Assembly (NCBI RefSeq): GCF_014202425.1
Contig: NZ_JACHGT010000013.1
Coordinates: 124,001-188,000 of the forward strand
DNA length: 64,000 bases
Reading direction: 5' to 3'
Source of the DNA: Phytomonospora endophytica
Lineage (GTDB): Bacteria; Actinomycetota; Actinomycetes; Mycobacteriales; Micromonosporaceae
Shown here: piece after piece, positions 43,812-51,960 of the stretch
Position numbering within the stretch: position 1 is the stretch's first letter
How the letters are laid out: each line of letters starts with the position of its first letter
Notes under the pieces: generated by a model
What the model saw: the letters and a program-made list of their open reading frames with translations, nothing else
Told to the model about the DNA's origin: nothing
The model's database searches: none
Position numbers and translations under genes: made by a program

Positions 43812-44089
43812 CGGTCCTGCCCTCGGTTGGTGGGCGCCTCGTGGGTGGGGTCGTTGCTGAGTTCTTGGACGTCGGTGACCATGCGGGCATGGCCGCGGCG
43901 GATGAGGTGGTGGCAGTCTCTGCGGGCGGCGATCGCGAGGTCGTTTCTGTGGTCGGTGAGGATGTTGATCGTTTTCGCGAAGCCGCGGCGGTCGACGCAG
44001 TCGGCGACGTCGGTAACACCGGGCCGGGCCAGGAACGCCAACATGATCCGCAGGACACGCACGTCGTAGTCGTTGATGGGGTCGAACAT
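43808..44089 (-). CDS. Small hypothetical protein
   Basis: A 93-residue protein (MFDPINDYDVRVLRIMLAFL...) with winged-helix-like spacing: VLRIMLAFLARPGVTDVADC, VDRRGFAKTINILTDHRND. No catalytic residues. It is coupled to the downstream split gene by ATGA and lies 78 bases after the ComM-like gene, separated from it by a hairpin. Unknown role. Confidence 0.6.
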   Translation of the reverse strand: MFDPINDYDVRVLRIMLAFLARPGVTDVADCVDRRGFAKTINILTDHRNDLAIAARRDCHHLIRRGHARMVTDVQELSNDPTHEAPTNRGQDR

Positions 44090-44121
44090 GAGGAGTTTCC
44101 GTTCAGGCTGGGGAACGATGA

Positions 44122-44151
44122 CGGCCCGATCCGCATTCGCGGATCGGGCCG
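44122..44151. terminator. Hairpin after the ComM-like gene
   Basis: Perfect 13-base arms (CGGCCCGATCCGC and complement) with an ATTC loop, directly after the stop of the ComM-like gene on the minus strand. Good terminator candidate. Confidence 0.7.
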
Positions 44152-44166
44152 TAGGTGTTGAGGCGG

Positions 44167-45816
44167 TCAGTGGGGTTTGGGTGTGTGGAGGTGAAGCGCG
44201 AGGGCCTGGGTGAGTTGTACGTCGCCGGGTGCGGTGATGCCGTCATAGTCGGCGATCGTCCACATCAACCGTTGGACGAGCTCGACGTGCCGGTCGGAGA
44301 GAACACCAGCGGCAGCCAGCCCTGCGAGATCGTTGTGGATGCCGTACGCGAAGCCCTCGTCGCTGACCGACCGGAGCATGTCAGCGGGAACAGTGTGGTT
44401 GGTGTATGCCGCGCCCTGGCTGGCTCCCCACCGTCTGGCAGCGCGGATGCGGGCGGTGGCGACCTTCTCAGCCGTCGGCACCGCCTCGGGGTCGAAGGAT
44501 GCGGCGGGTTCGGTGGCGGCGATGTTGATGGCGGCGTGCGCGCCGAGCTTGTCGTGGATGTGCTGGGTGTGCAGGACTCGTGCCTCGGGCCGGCAGGTGC
44601 AGGGCGTGTGGGACTTCGGGCAGGCCGCGGTCGTGGCCAGGAGCTGGAACTCGGCGGGGTAGCGGCCATACGGTGAGTGGCTCATCGCCATGACGCTGCG
44701 GCGCGACATGGTCTGAGCGACGACGTCGAGGGCGAACCCTTGAATGGCGGCGGTGTCGTAGAGGTGCAGGACTCCGTGGTGCGCCAGGGGCATATACCCG
44801 GGTCGGGCGGGGTGGTCGGGCTGCCCGTAGAGCCGGTCGAGAAGCAGATTTGGTAGCACTGCCACCATCTCGGAATCCCCGTCGATCACAGCGGACAGGT
44901 TCGGTTCGAGAGCCCCGGCCAGAGACCACAAGTCCATGACCTCTTCGCGCACGGTGGCCGACAGCGGTGGGAGAAGCCCGACGAGCAACGCGGCGACGTC
45001 ACCGGCGAAGCCCGCGGGCGCTTCGTGGGTGAGGATCATGTGATGCCCACCGGCTGCGGCCAGGCTGATCGCGCGCAGCACATGTGCGGGGATTTCGGCC
45101 AGGTCGGCCGTACTCACCGAGATCCGCCCCACCCCGATCCCATCGGTGCGATCCGATGGTGGAGACCCAGGAACCGGTCCGGCACCGAGCGACTCCACGG
45201 TGACGTCGCCAGTTTCGGCGTCGGCGGTCACGAGCAGAAGCCCGATGGGATCGGGCTCGCCCGCGTCGTCGACGTCATCGGCGGCAGTCGCCGACGCTAG
45301 CCACGAGTTCACCCAGTGCAGAGACGGGCCGGCGCCAACGATGCCGATCCCGCTGACGAGTTGCGCCTCAGCGATGTTCTCGTCGGGCACGATCACCCGC
45401 GACAGCCCAGCGGCCTTCGCGGCTTTCACCGCCGGGTACACGCCACGACAGGCCCGAACCGACCCGTCGGGGCCGAGCTCGCCGAGGATCAGCGTGTCGG
45501 CCAACTCCGGCCAGGCCACGGCTTGGCCGGTGGCGATGAGGACCGCGATCGCGAGGGCCAGATCGGCTGAGGACCCCAGCTCACCATCCGCATGGTCGCG
45601 TTCCAGCCGTACCGCACCGTCCGGCCACAACCAGGAGCTGTTGATGATCGCCGCGCGAACTCGGTCTCGCTGCTCGCGAGGACCTGGCAGATCGACACGG
45701 GTTTCGGAATCGGGCTGGGCGTTAATACCGATGCCCAGGACATGATGGTCCAAGCCGGTGGCCGAGATGGTGCGCAACGGCCACCGTGTTCGTGCAAGTT
45801 GTGGAGTGTGGGGCAT
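44167..45816 (-). CDS. ComM/YifB-like AAA+ protein lacking Walker A
   Basis: A 549-residue protein with the ComM/YifB layout: a Lon-protease-like N-terminal domain (GLDHHVLGIGINAQPDSETR, DLPGPREQRDRVRAAI, SSADLALAIAVL, ELADTLILGELGPDGSVR), a central Mg-chelatase-type AAA+ region, and a C-terminal domain with CPKSHTPCTC and AYTNHTVPADMLR. In normal family members the P-loop reads GPPGSGKT before the ARRLPGLLPPL helix. Here that position is THEAPAGFAGDVAALLVGLL, with no GK[ST], so ATP binding is probably lost. ComM is a branch-migration helicase; this version may be a regulator or adaptor. GAGAGG precedes the ATG. Confidence 0.75.
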   Translation of the reverse strand: MPHTPQLARTRWPLRTISATGLDHHVLGIGINAQPDSETRVDLPGPREQRDRVRAAIINSSWLWPDGAVRLERDHADGELGSSADLALAIAVLIATGQAVAWPELADTLILGELGPDGSVRACRGVYPAVKAAKAAGLSRVIVPDENIAEAQLVSGIGIVGAGPSLHWVNSWLASATAADDVDDAGEPDPIGLLLVTADAETGDVTVESLGAGPVPGSPPSDRTDGIGVGRISVSTADLAEIPAHVLRAISLAAAGGHHMILTHEAPAGFAGDVAALLVGLLPPLSATVREEVMDLWSLAGALEPNLSAVIDGDSEMVAVLPNLLLDRLYGQPDHPARPGYMPLAHHGVLHLYDTAAIQGFALDVVAQTMSRRSVMAMSHSPYGRYPAEFQLLATTAACPKSHTPCTCRPEARVLHTQHIHDKLGAHAAINIAATEPAASFDPEAVPTAEKVATARIRAARRWGASQGAAYTNHTVPADMLRSVSDEGFAYGIHNDLAGLAAAGVLSDRHVELVQRLMWTIADYDGITAPGDVQLTQALALHLHTPKPH

Positions 45817-45848
45817 GACGGGCCTCTCTGAGCGTGATCGAGACGCAG

Positions 45849-45967
45849 CCGCCCTGGAGGTTGGGCGGGGCCGCTTTCGGACGCGCGCTGAACGGCCGGG
45901 CGGATGAGAGCCCCCGGCAACCGACCCACTTCGCTGTACGTGGACGACGGCGGCTTGCCGGGGGCTC
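45849..45967 (-). promoter_or_regulatory. Two-hairpin leader of the ComM-like gene
   Basis: On the transcript GAGCCCCCGGCAA (45955-45967) pairs perfectly with TTGCCGGGGGCTC (45908-45920) over a 34-base loop ending GTGGGTCG. A second stem, CCGCCC/GGGCGG, is at 45849-45868. The first hairpin ends 91 bases before the ATG, against 89 in the parB leader. Stem ends CGGCAA/TTGCCG and the loop end are shared with parB, while the outer stem differs with both strands changed. Confidence 0.55.
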
Positions 45968-46199
45968 GCGCCTGGCCACACTCAACGCAAAGCGAAAGCG
46001 GCTCCCCGCGTGATGCAGGCGCTTGCGTCAATACGGCGCTGTACAACGTCCCCCCTGCTGACGTTCGGCTCGGGGCCGGACCTGTCAGTCTCCTGACTCC
46101 GTCCCCGATGCGCTTCGCCCAGTGGCCAAACCGGGACCTGAGCGGCAAGATCTCCCATGTGGCCTACGATGCCGGTACGTCGACCACAGAGGGGTGATT

Positions 46200-47012
46200 G
46201 TGACCATCGATGAGGTCGCCGGTGGGTGCCACCGCGCCATCGAGATGATCAAGAAAGGGATCGAGGAGGCGGTCGCCGCTCGCGCGAAGTTCGTCACCAC
46301 GAAGTCGACACTCGCCGAGACCTTAACTGAGCAGTCCTCCAGGTACGCCGCCCTCACCGCGCCCTACGGTCAGGCTGACACCGCGCTCGAGGAATCGATC
46401 AATGCTGCGCAGGAGGCGATCGAGACCATCGAGTCCTACGTGGCGTTCATCCGCGGCACTGCCGGCCCATTGACGACGAGCGCCACCACACCGCGGCTAG
46501 CATCGGCGCTTGACACGCAGGGTGTCCAGCCAACGGACACGGCGACCACACACGACGCCGATGGCGCCGGAGTGACAAGACCGTCCCTGGCTCCAGATCC
46601 GGAGCGGCTGCCCGGCGGGACCGTCAGCAAGGTCCGCGAAGCCCGTACCGAAGGCGACGGGATCCGACGCGAGAACACCGCCGCAACGGTGCTGGCACAA
46701 GCCGGCTACGACGTTGTGCAGAACCCGCCCGCGAAGGAGAACAGACGGCAGCCGGACTACCTCATCGAGAACCGGCACTGGGACTGCCTCTCGCCGCTGA
46801 CGACGAACGGCGGCCAGATCCGCAAACGCATCAGCGAGAAGATCAAAAAGGATCAGGCGGATCGGATCATCCTGAATCTGGACAGGGAGGACGGTGGGTC
46901 GATGGCTGATCCCGACGCCATCAAGCAGAGCCTGGAACGGCGGCCCGTGGCCGGCCTGAAAGAAATCAAGATCATCGCAAATCGGCAGGTCATAGACTTC
47001 TACCCCTGGTGA
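46200..47012 (+). CDS. CdiA-CT-type tRNase toxin with helical N-terminal domain
   Basis: A 270-residue protein. Residues 1-90 are long helices (CHRAIEMIKKGIEEAVAARA, ALEESINAAQEAIETIESYV) resembling ESX/WXG-like or polymorphic-toxin N-termini. A variable linker follows. Residues about 155-270 match the CdiA C-terminal tRNA-nuclease domain: RRENTAATVLAQAGYDVVQN, RQPDYLIENRHWDCLSP, a basic helix RKRISEKIKKDQADRIIL and a final IIANRQVIDFYPW. The family cleaves tRNA in competitors. The next gene is its likely immunity partner. No signal peptide; secretion by ESX/T7SS is possible. GTG start with GAGGGG 5-6 bases upstream. Confidence 0.75.
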   Translation: MTIDEVAGGCHRAIEMIKKGIEEAVAARAKFVTTKSTLAETLTEQSSRYAALTAPYGQADTALEESINAAQEAIETIESYVAFIRGTAGPLTTSATTPRLASALDTQGVQPTDTATTHDADGAGVTRPSLAPDPERLPGGTVSKVREARTEGDGIRRENTAATVLAQAGYDVVQNPPAKENRRQPDYLIENRHWDCLSPLTTNGGQIRKRISEKIKKDQADRIILNLDREDGGSMADPDAIKQSLERRPVAGLKEIKIIANRQVIDFYPW

Positions 47013-47027
47013 CCGGAAGGCAGCTCC

Positions 47028-47552
47028 ATGGCAATCGAGTACGTCCTGGAAACCCTGGACAGCGTCTCCGCGGCGGAGGCGACCTTGAGGCACTTCGCTG
47101 CGGAACTTGGTGTCCACGTTGAGGAGGATGGCTTCGCGCAGCGGGAGGGTCTTCACATCATGACCAGTGTCCTGCCCGCCGATGAGATCGAGACCACCGA
47201 GTTCCTCCTCGGGTACCGAGACGTGGTCTCCACGACGTTCAGGTTCCTCAACAACACTGATCCGGCCCTAGAGCAACGCAACCTCGACGAGGTCGTCGCC
47301 GCTGTGGTCTCGTTCCTGGACAGCACCTCCGATCAGCGGGGGGTCTTTACACAGGAAGGCGAGCGGATCCTGCTCCAACGCCTCAGTTCCGAACCGGTCG
47401 TCTTCGACTCAGCGTGGCGGGAACACGCCTTCGATGCCTCACCAGAGGCTCTCGACGCGGTAGAACACGGACACCTCAAGACCGCGCTCTTGCAGCCAGT
47501 CCTATCCGAGGATGACCTCGAAACACTGAAGAGCCAGCAGGAGTCCTTCTAG
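47028..47552 (+). CDS. SitI3-like immunity protein
   Basis: A 174-residue protein beginning MAIEYVLETLDSVSAAEATL and containing FRFLNNTDPALEQRNLDEVV, the layout of SitI3-type immunity proteins that neighbour polymorphic tRNase toxins. It is acidic, as expected for a toxin-neutralising partner, and starts 15 bases after the toxin stop with GGAAGG in front. Identity as the cognate immunity factor is by position and family resemblance. Confidence 0.7.
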   Translation: MAIEYVLETLDSVSAAEATLRHFAAELGVHVEEDGFAQREGLHIMTSVLPADEIETTEFLLGYRDVVSTTFRFLNNTDPALEQRNLDEVVAAVVSFLDSTSDQRGVFTQEGERILLQRLSSEPVVFDSAWREHAFDASPEALDAVEHGHLKTALLQPVLSEDDLETLKSQQESF

Positions 47553-47572
47553 TCGCGACGTGGGGTGTCTTG

Positions 47573-48187
47573 TCAGTCGGCGATCTGAAGTTCCCTTGCG
47601 ACGTCGGCCACGATCGTGTCGAGCAGTTCGAGGGAAACGCCGGTGATGGTGATGTCGGCTCGCTCGCCGTTCAGGGAAGGATGGATGTCGGCAGAGGTCA
47701 GTTCTGACTGCCCGCTGTGTTGGAGGCGTAGGTGGCTGGGCCGGTTGGCGGGTTCGACGATCCACGACCCCGGCAGCCTGTTCAGGAGAGATGCCATCAG
47801 TTCCTCGCGCTTGGTATGGCCATGGTCGGTTGCGCGGACTCGTTGCTTGACTGCGGCGAGCTCGGGCAGGTAGTGGGGTAGGAATCGGCGGCCGATCTCG
47901 GCGGCGATCTTGTCGGGCGGTTTCGCTGCGGAGACCGTGATCATGTATGCGGTGCCGGCTTGCCAGTGGCTGGGTTTGTGCAGCGGCTCGGGGTAGATAC
48001 TGCGAAAGACAAGTCGGGAGTTGTCGGGCGTGGCACCAATGGCGATCGTCTTCCACAGGACGGCTTTGAAAGCAAGGTGGTTGCGCCAGCGGACGAGAGT
48101 GTACTCAGGCAGACAGAGCGCGATCTGTCGGCACAAGGCGTGAAGTGGATGGTTGTCGTCGATGAAGTTCCACTGGAAACGACTCAC
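47573..48187 (-). CDS. Hypothetical protein, end of the DUF932/TetR operon
   Basis: A 204-residue protein (MSRFQWNFIDDNHPLHALCR...) with mixed alpha/beta composition and no recognised motif. It overlaps the preceding gene by four bases (ATGA). Convergent with the immunity gene, 20 bases away. Conserved only in the sense that its frame is long, coupled and codon-biased. Confidence 0.6.
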   Translation of the reverse strand: MSRFQWNFIDDNHPLHALCRQIALCLPEYTLVRWRNHLAFKAVLWKTIAIGATPDNSRLVFRSIYPEPLHKPSHWQAGTAYMITVSAAKPPDKIAAEIGRRFLPHYLPELAAVKQRVRATDHGHTKREELMASLLNRLPGSWIVEPANRPSHLRLQHSGQSELTSADIHPSLNGERADITITGVSLELLDTIVADVARELQIAD

Positions 48188-48690
48188 GGGCTCTCACCAT
48201 TCCTCGTGGATGCAGGCAACATGCTGGTGAGGAGGGCTGTGGCGCGCTGGTGATGCTCCTCGGCGGCGTTGCCGTGTTCGGAGCTGGTCTTGGTGAGTCC
48301 CCGTGCGGCGTGAAGGCGGGCCCGGGTGCGCTGGTCGAGGTAGGACGCGAGTTCGGTGACGAGTTCCAAGAGCGCCTCGTCGCGGCTGTCGCGAAGGACG
48401 TTGCTGCACGTGGTGTCGGGGTTCATGGGAGGGTTCTTCCTGGTCGGGTGGGAGCGGACGATGGCGTTCATGAGTGCTTCTGCCCAGTCGGGCAGGACGG
48501 GGTCGTGGCCGTGGTAGGCCAGCGCCCGTCTGCCGCGGCTGCGTAGCTGGGCGGGATGGTCGAGGCGGCAGTAGGTGGCTTCCGGGCCGAGATTGGGGTT
48601 CGCGGCGGCGTAGGTGAGCGCTGCCCGCAGAAGAAGGCCGAGGCGTTCGACGTTCGGATCAAGTCGGTCGCGGGGTGGTGTGGTGGTCAT
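48184..48690 (-). CDS. Hypothetical helical protein
   Basis: A 168-residue protein; an N-terminal part with RLDPNVERLGLLLRAALTYA and a C-terminal helical region (SRDEALLELVTELASYLDQR). The ATG follows GGGAACC with a weak site; the frame upstream of it is low in complexity. ATGA coupling to the next gene. Unknown function. Confidence 0.6.
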   Translation of the reverse strand: MTTTPPRDRLDPNVERLGLLLRAALTYAAANPNLGPEATYCRLDHPAQLRSRGRRALAYHGHDPVLPDWAEALMNAIVRSHPTRKNPPMNPDTTCSNVLRDSRDEALLELVTELASYLDQRTRARLHAARGLTKTSSEHGNAAEEHHQRATALLTSMLPASTRNGESP

Positions 48691-48749
48691 GGAGTGGTTC
48701 CCTTCCTGACGGCTTCTTGGGGGCCGGACACGTGACGCTGGCGTGAGGG

Positions 48750-49445
48750 TCATCGATGGCCAGCACGTCGGACGGTGAAGTAGCCGGTGAGGATGTGGCG
48801 GGCGTGGACTCTTCCGTCGCTGAGGACTCCTGTGTCGCCGTCGGGGTCGGCGCGGAATGCCGCGGCGACCAAGGCGTGCAGGATCTCAACGCCCCAGCGG
48901 GCTCCCAACCGTGTCCACTCGGGGATCTCGGTCAGGTGCGGGTATTTCTCGAAGTAGGCGGTGAGGTGGTCGATGATCACGTCGTGCGGGTGTGGCCGGG
49001 TGCCGGGAGACCAAAGGGTGGAGTCGGTACCGAGGCTCAGGACGCGGCAGCCGGGCTCGGTGCGGTAGGAGGTGACGAGCTCGTCGTAGAAGGTCGAGAA
49101 GAGCTGCCACCAGTCGTCGGGAGGCTGTCCCGGGAGGGCCTCGTGGCTGCAATCCGCGGGGTAGGAGAGGCGCTCGGGATCGAAGGGATCATCGATCCGG
49201 TCAAGCAGATCACCGAGGTGGCGGGCCGCGAGGCTATCGGCGAGTTCGTGCTTGTCGGCGAAGAACTGGTAGACCGAACCGATGGGAACCCTCGCGCGTT
49301 CGGCGATGAGTGTGGTGGTCAGTGCGCGGTAGCCGATCTCGTCGAGGAGTTCTCCGCAGACGTCGAGCATTGCGGTTACGCGCTCGGCGCTGCGCTCCTG
49401 GACAGGTGTCTTGCGGGGCTTCGGAAACCCTGATGGCATGGTCAC
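48750..49445 (-). CDS. TetR-family transcriptional regulator
   Basis: A 231-residue TetR protein. HTH region at about residues 25-70 (ALTTTLIAERARVPIGSVYQ followed by FFADKHELADSLA). The C-terminal ligand domain is variable. The GTG at 49445 overlaps the stop of DUF4192 (3) as GTGA; an ATG two codons later is the alternative start. It is probably cotranscribed with DUF4192 (3) and may control the DUF932 leader promoter. Confidence 0.8.
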   Translation of the reverse strand: MTMPSGFPKPRKTPVQERSAERVTAMLDVCGELLDEIGYRALTTTLIAERARVPIGSVYQFFADKHELADSLAARHLGDLLDRIDDPFDPERLSYPADCSHEALPGQPPDDWWQLFSTFYDELVTSYRTEPGCRVLSLGTDSTLWSPGTRPHPHDVIIDHLTAYFEKYPHLTEIPEWTRLGARWGVEILHALVAAAFRADPDGDTGVLSDGRVHARHILTGYFTVRRAGHR

Positions 49446-50371
49446 GTGCGTGGCCCTTTCCTGGGGGCGATGGAGGGGATCCAGCCGTCGACGGCGCTGG
49501 CGATCATGGCGACGACGGGGTGTGCGGCGTCGGCTGCGCAGGCATGGTCGATAGCTAGCCGCGCCAACCCGGTGTTTCCTGCTTTCCGTGCGGTGTAGGC
49601 GAGGAATGCCGCAGGAACGGCCCGCAGGCGTCTGGGCGCATGGCGCACCAGGTGGGTCCACAAGGGAATAAGGCTGGTCAACCGTTCCGGTGTGGAGGCA
49701 TCCAAGACCAGTGGAGAGATGTCCGGGGCGGTGATCGCCAGCAGCAGGGCAGCAGTGGCTTCGGCGTCGGGGAGTCCGTGTGTGCCGTTGGCATCGAGGA
49801 ACTCGGCGAGCGTGGACGTCAGCTCTCCTGGGGTGCGGTTTCGTTGGGTCGCGCTGGCCGTGTTGACGGCGGTGGTAAAGGCTCCCGGGACGGGGTCGAG
49901 GTGCCTGAGGAAGCTGGCCCGGTCGGGAAAGGCGCCGTACCCGGCGGCGGTGAGACCGGCCGCGAGAGCCGACGTGGCATCCGGAAGTGGGAGCAGGGTG
50001 TGGCCGCCGTTGAGGAAGTCGCGGTAGCCGCCGTCGCAAACGACGATGAGCTGCTCGGCGAGGATCCCGGCGTCAATGATCGCCTGGCAGGTCGCTGCCA
50101 GGCAAAGGGCTGCTTGGCGGCGGGAACCGAACGAAGCCACGAGTGCGGTGTCGATTCTGATGTCGGCGAGGAGTCGGGGTGTGATCGGGCAGGGGGTGTT
50201 CGTCGGCCACAGGTCGCAGCGCAGTGCCGCGTGGTATCTGGAGTTCTGCAAGCCGACGATGACGAGATCGCTGTTCGGGTGGTAGCCGATGAAGTAGGGG
50301 ATCGCGGCGAGGGTGTCGGCCGGGGTGGACAACACCAGGGACGGTGGGGCTGGGACAGGTGGCTGGCTCAT
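49442..50371 (-). CDS. DUF4192 family protein (3)
   Basis: A 309-residue DUF4192 protein: STPADTLAAIPYFIGYHPNS, DLVIVGLQ, and the C-terminal AVPAAFLAYTARKAGNTGLA signature. It is about as distant from copies 1 and 2 as they are from each other by eye. The gene lies between DUF932 and TetR, separated from DUF932 by an 82-base gap with a hairpin. Function unknown. Confidence 0.83.
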   Translation of the reverse strand: MSQPPVPAPPSLVLSTPADTLAAIPYFIGYHPNSDLVIVGLQNSRYHAALRCDLWPTNTPCPITPRLLADIRIDTALVASFGSRRQAALCLAATCQAIIDAGILAEQLIVVCDGGYRDFLNGGHTLLPLPDATSALAAGLTAAGYGAFPDRASFLRHLDPVPGAFTTAVNTASATQRNRTPGELTSTLAEFLDANGTHGLPDAEATAALLLAITAPDISPLVLDASTPERLTSLIPLWTHLVRHAPRRLRAVPAAFLAYTARKAGNTGLARLAIDHACAADAAHPVVAMIASAVDGWIPSIAPRKGPRT

Positions 50372-50403
50372 GGCAACGGGAGTCCTTCTGGGAGCAACGA
50401 GAC

Positions 50404-50435
50404 GGCCGGCCCGATCGGGTGCGATCGGACCGGCC
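50404..50435. terminator. Hairpin between DUF932 and DUF4192 (3)
   Basis: GGCCGG C CCGATC pairs with GATCGG A CCGGCC around a 6-base loop, with the same C/A mismatch as the hairpin at 23660-23688. Terminator or attenuator. Confidence 0.5.
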
Positions 50436-50453
50436 CGAATTGGGGTAGCGGTG

Positions 50454-51614
50454 TCAGTTCCCGGCTGCGGCCAGGTGCATGGCTTTGACGGCGACGCCTT
50501 CGAAATTGTGTGCGGCGTCGGCATCGGTGAGGGTCTGGGCAGCGGAGGTGACCGCGTGGAGGATGCCGCCCGCGGTGGGATCGGCACCGGCGATGAAGTG
50601 CCGCAGGATCTGGGTCTGCTGATCCTCGGTGAACCGCAGCTTCTGGCCGAGCATCTTGACGCAGGCGTTTGGGTCGCTCACGGGCGTCACGGCGGTTTCT
50701 TCGAGTTCGTCGATCATGGACTGCACGAACCCGGCGTCGAGGAACGCTGCGACAGCATCACGCGTCTTCGCGGTAATGAGGGCGAGGGTCTTCGTAGTGG
50801 TGTCCTCGCTCATGGGGATCACGCCGTCAGCGTCGACCGCGGATCCGAGGTGGGCACGGCGGACTGCGGCGGCATCCATCACCACACCGTTGCGGCACGC
50901 CAGGACCATCAACCGGGGCTTGATGGTGAACGCGCCTCCGCCGGTCTCGGAGTTGGAGACGGCGAACCCGCCCCACACGACGGGACGGTCTGCGCCAGAC
51001 CGGTTGTCGAACGGGGACCGGTAGCGCGCCAGGAGAGTCGGGGCGAGTGCTTCGACTTCAGGAGCCATGATCCGCAGGTACATGCGCCGATCCGACAGGT
51101 CACACCCGTCGATGCTGACGGCGATGCCTGCGTTGCGGATCCCTTCCAGTACAGCCATGAGGACGTCGAGGTTGTCGATGCGGGCATAGCGGTCGGACAG
51201 GAACGCCCGTGCCATGCCTTCCCCGTCCTCGCCGCGCAGGCAGCGAACCATGTAAGGGTTCTCGGCGCGCATCAGCCAGGAGTTGATGTTGGTGTCGAAC
51301 AGGTCGATGTTCTCGGCGCGGAGGCGCCTGAGGTAGGGCAACGGGATCTGCAGCTTCGCAGCGATTCCCTCCAGTGCGATTGGGTTCAAGCGGTAGGTCC
51401 CGGCGGTGGTCGACACGCCGGTCTCGGACAGGACCGGTTCGGCCCCGTCGATGACCAGACGGCCACCAACGCTGCGGGCGGTACCGGGGGTGATGATCAC
51501 GTCGAGTTTGCGGGTCTGCTGGTCTTTGAGGAGCTCGGCGAGGTGGTCGAGGGTGGCGTTGCGCAGTGAGTTGCTGCCTGGTGCCGTAGTGGCGCGGGTG
51601 ATGCTCGTGGTCAT
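50454..51614 (-). CDS. DUF932 family protein
   Basis: A 386-residue DUF932 protein, a family typical of plasmids, phages and integrative elements: NATLDHLAELLKDQQTRKLD, IPLPYLRRLRAENIDLFDTN, AFLSDRYARIDNLDVLMAVL, GGFAVSNSETGGGAFTIKP. Function unknown; it is often linked to DNA replication or anti-restriction islands. The ATG (MTTSITRATT) is set by homology. The leader of about 330 bases and the first 150 coding bases also exist as a decayed copy at 54940-55460. Confidence 0.8.
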   Translation of the reverse strand: MTTSITRATTAPGSNSLRNATLDHLAELLKDQQTRKLDVIITPGTARSVGGRLVIDGAEPVLSETGVSTTAGTYRLNPIALEGIAAKLQIPLPYLRRLRAENIDLFDTNINSWLMRAENPYMVRCLRGEDGEGMARAFLSDRYARIDNLDVLMAVLEGIRNAGIAVSIDGCDLSDRRMYLRIMAPEVEALAPTLLARYRSPFDNRSGADRPVVWGGFAVSNSETGGGAFTIKPRLMVLACRNGVVMDAAAVRRAHLGSAVDADGVIPMSEDTTTKTLALITAKTRDAVAAFLDAGFVQSMIDELEETAVTPVSDPNACVKMLGQKLRFTEDQQTQILRHFIAGADPTAGGILHAVTSAAQTLTDADAAHNFEGVAVKAMHLAAAGN

Positions 51615-51628
51615 GGCAGATGCCGTCC

Positions 51629-51950
51629 GTTCCGACAAGTCCCGTCTCGCGGGGCCGGGAACGCGCCCTCGATGCTCGAACCCGAACGTGCACGCCGTGG
51701 GCGTGCCGTACCGGGCCGGGGCGCGACCCGACATCCTCGGCGGCGGAAGCGCACGCCGCCGGACACAGCCGGACCGTCTCAGCGACGGGCCGTCGCCCGC
51801 AACGGTGAACGGATGCAGGGTCCTGGCAGGTCCGGCTTGCCGGCGGCCAGCCCGCCGCACACTCCTACCGACGCGCTCCGGCATGGTGCTGTGCATCCGA
51901 CGCGTACTTGGCGAACGGTTCGATCTGGTGATTCCAGAGACCGATACCTA
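51629..51950 (-). promoter_or_regulatory. Long structured leader of DUF932, copy 1
   Basis: About 320 bases between the DUF932 start and the divergent Mrr gene. On the transcript, CGGCGG-GCTGG-CCGCCG and GCACGCC-CA-CGGCGTGC are evident hairpins. The blocks around them (GTGTGCGGCGGGCTGGCCGC, GGCACGCCCA.GGCGT, CGGAACGGA.GGCATC.GCC) are retained in the second copy although that copy's coding part is broken. Upstream promoter and possible cis-regulatory RNA. Confidence 0.55.
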
Positions 51951-51960
51951 GAATCGCCCC

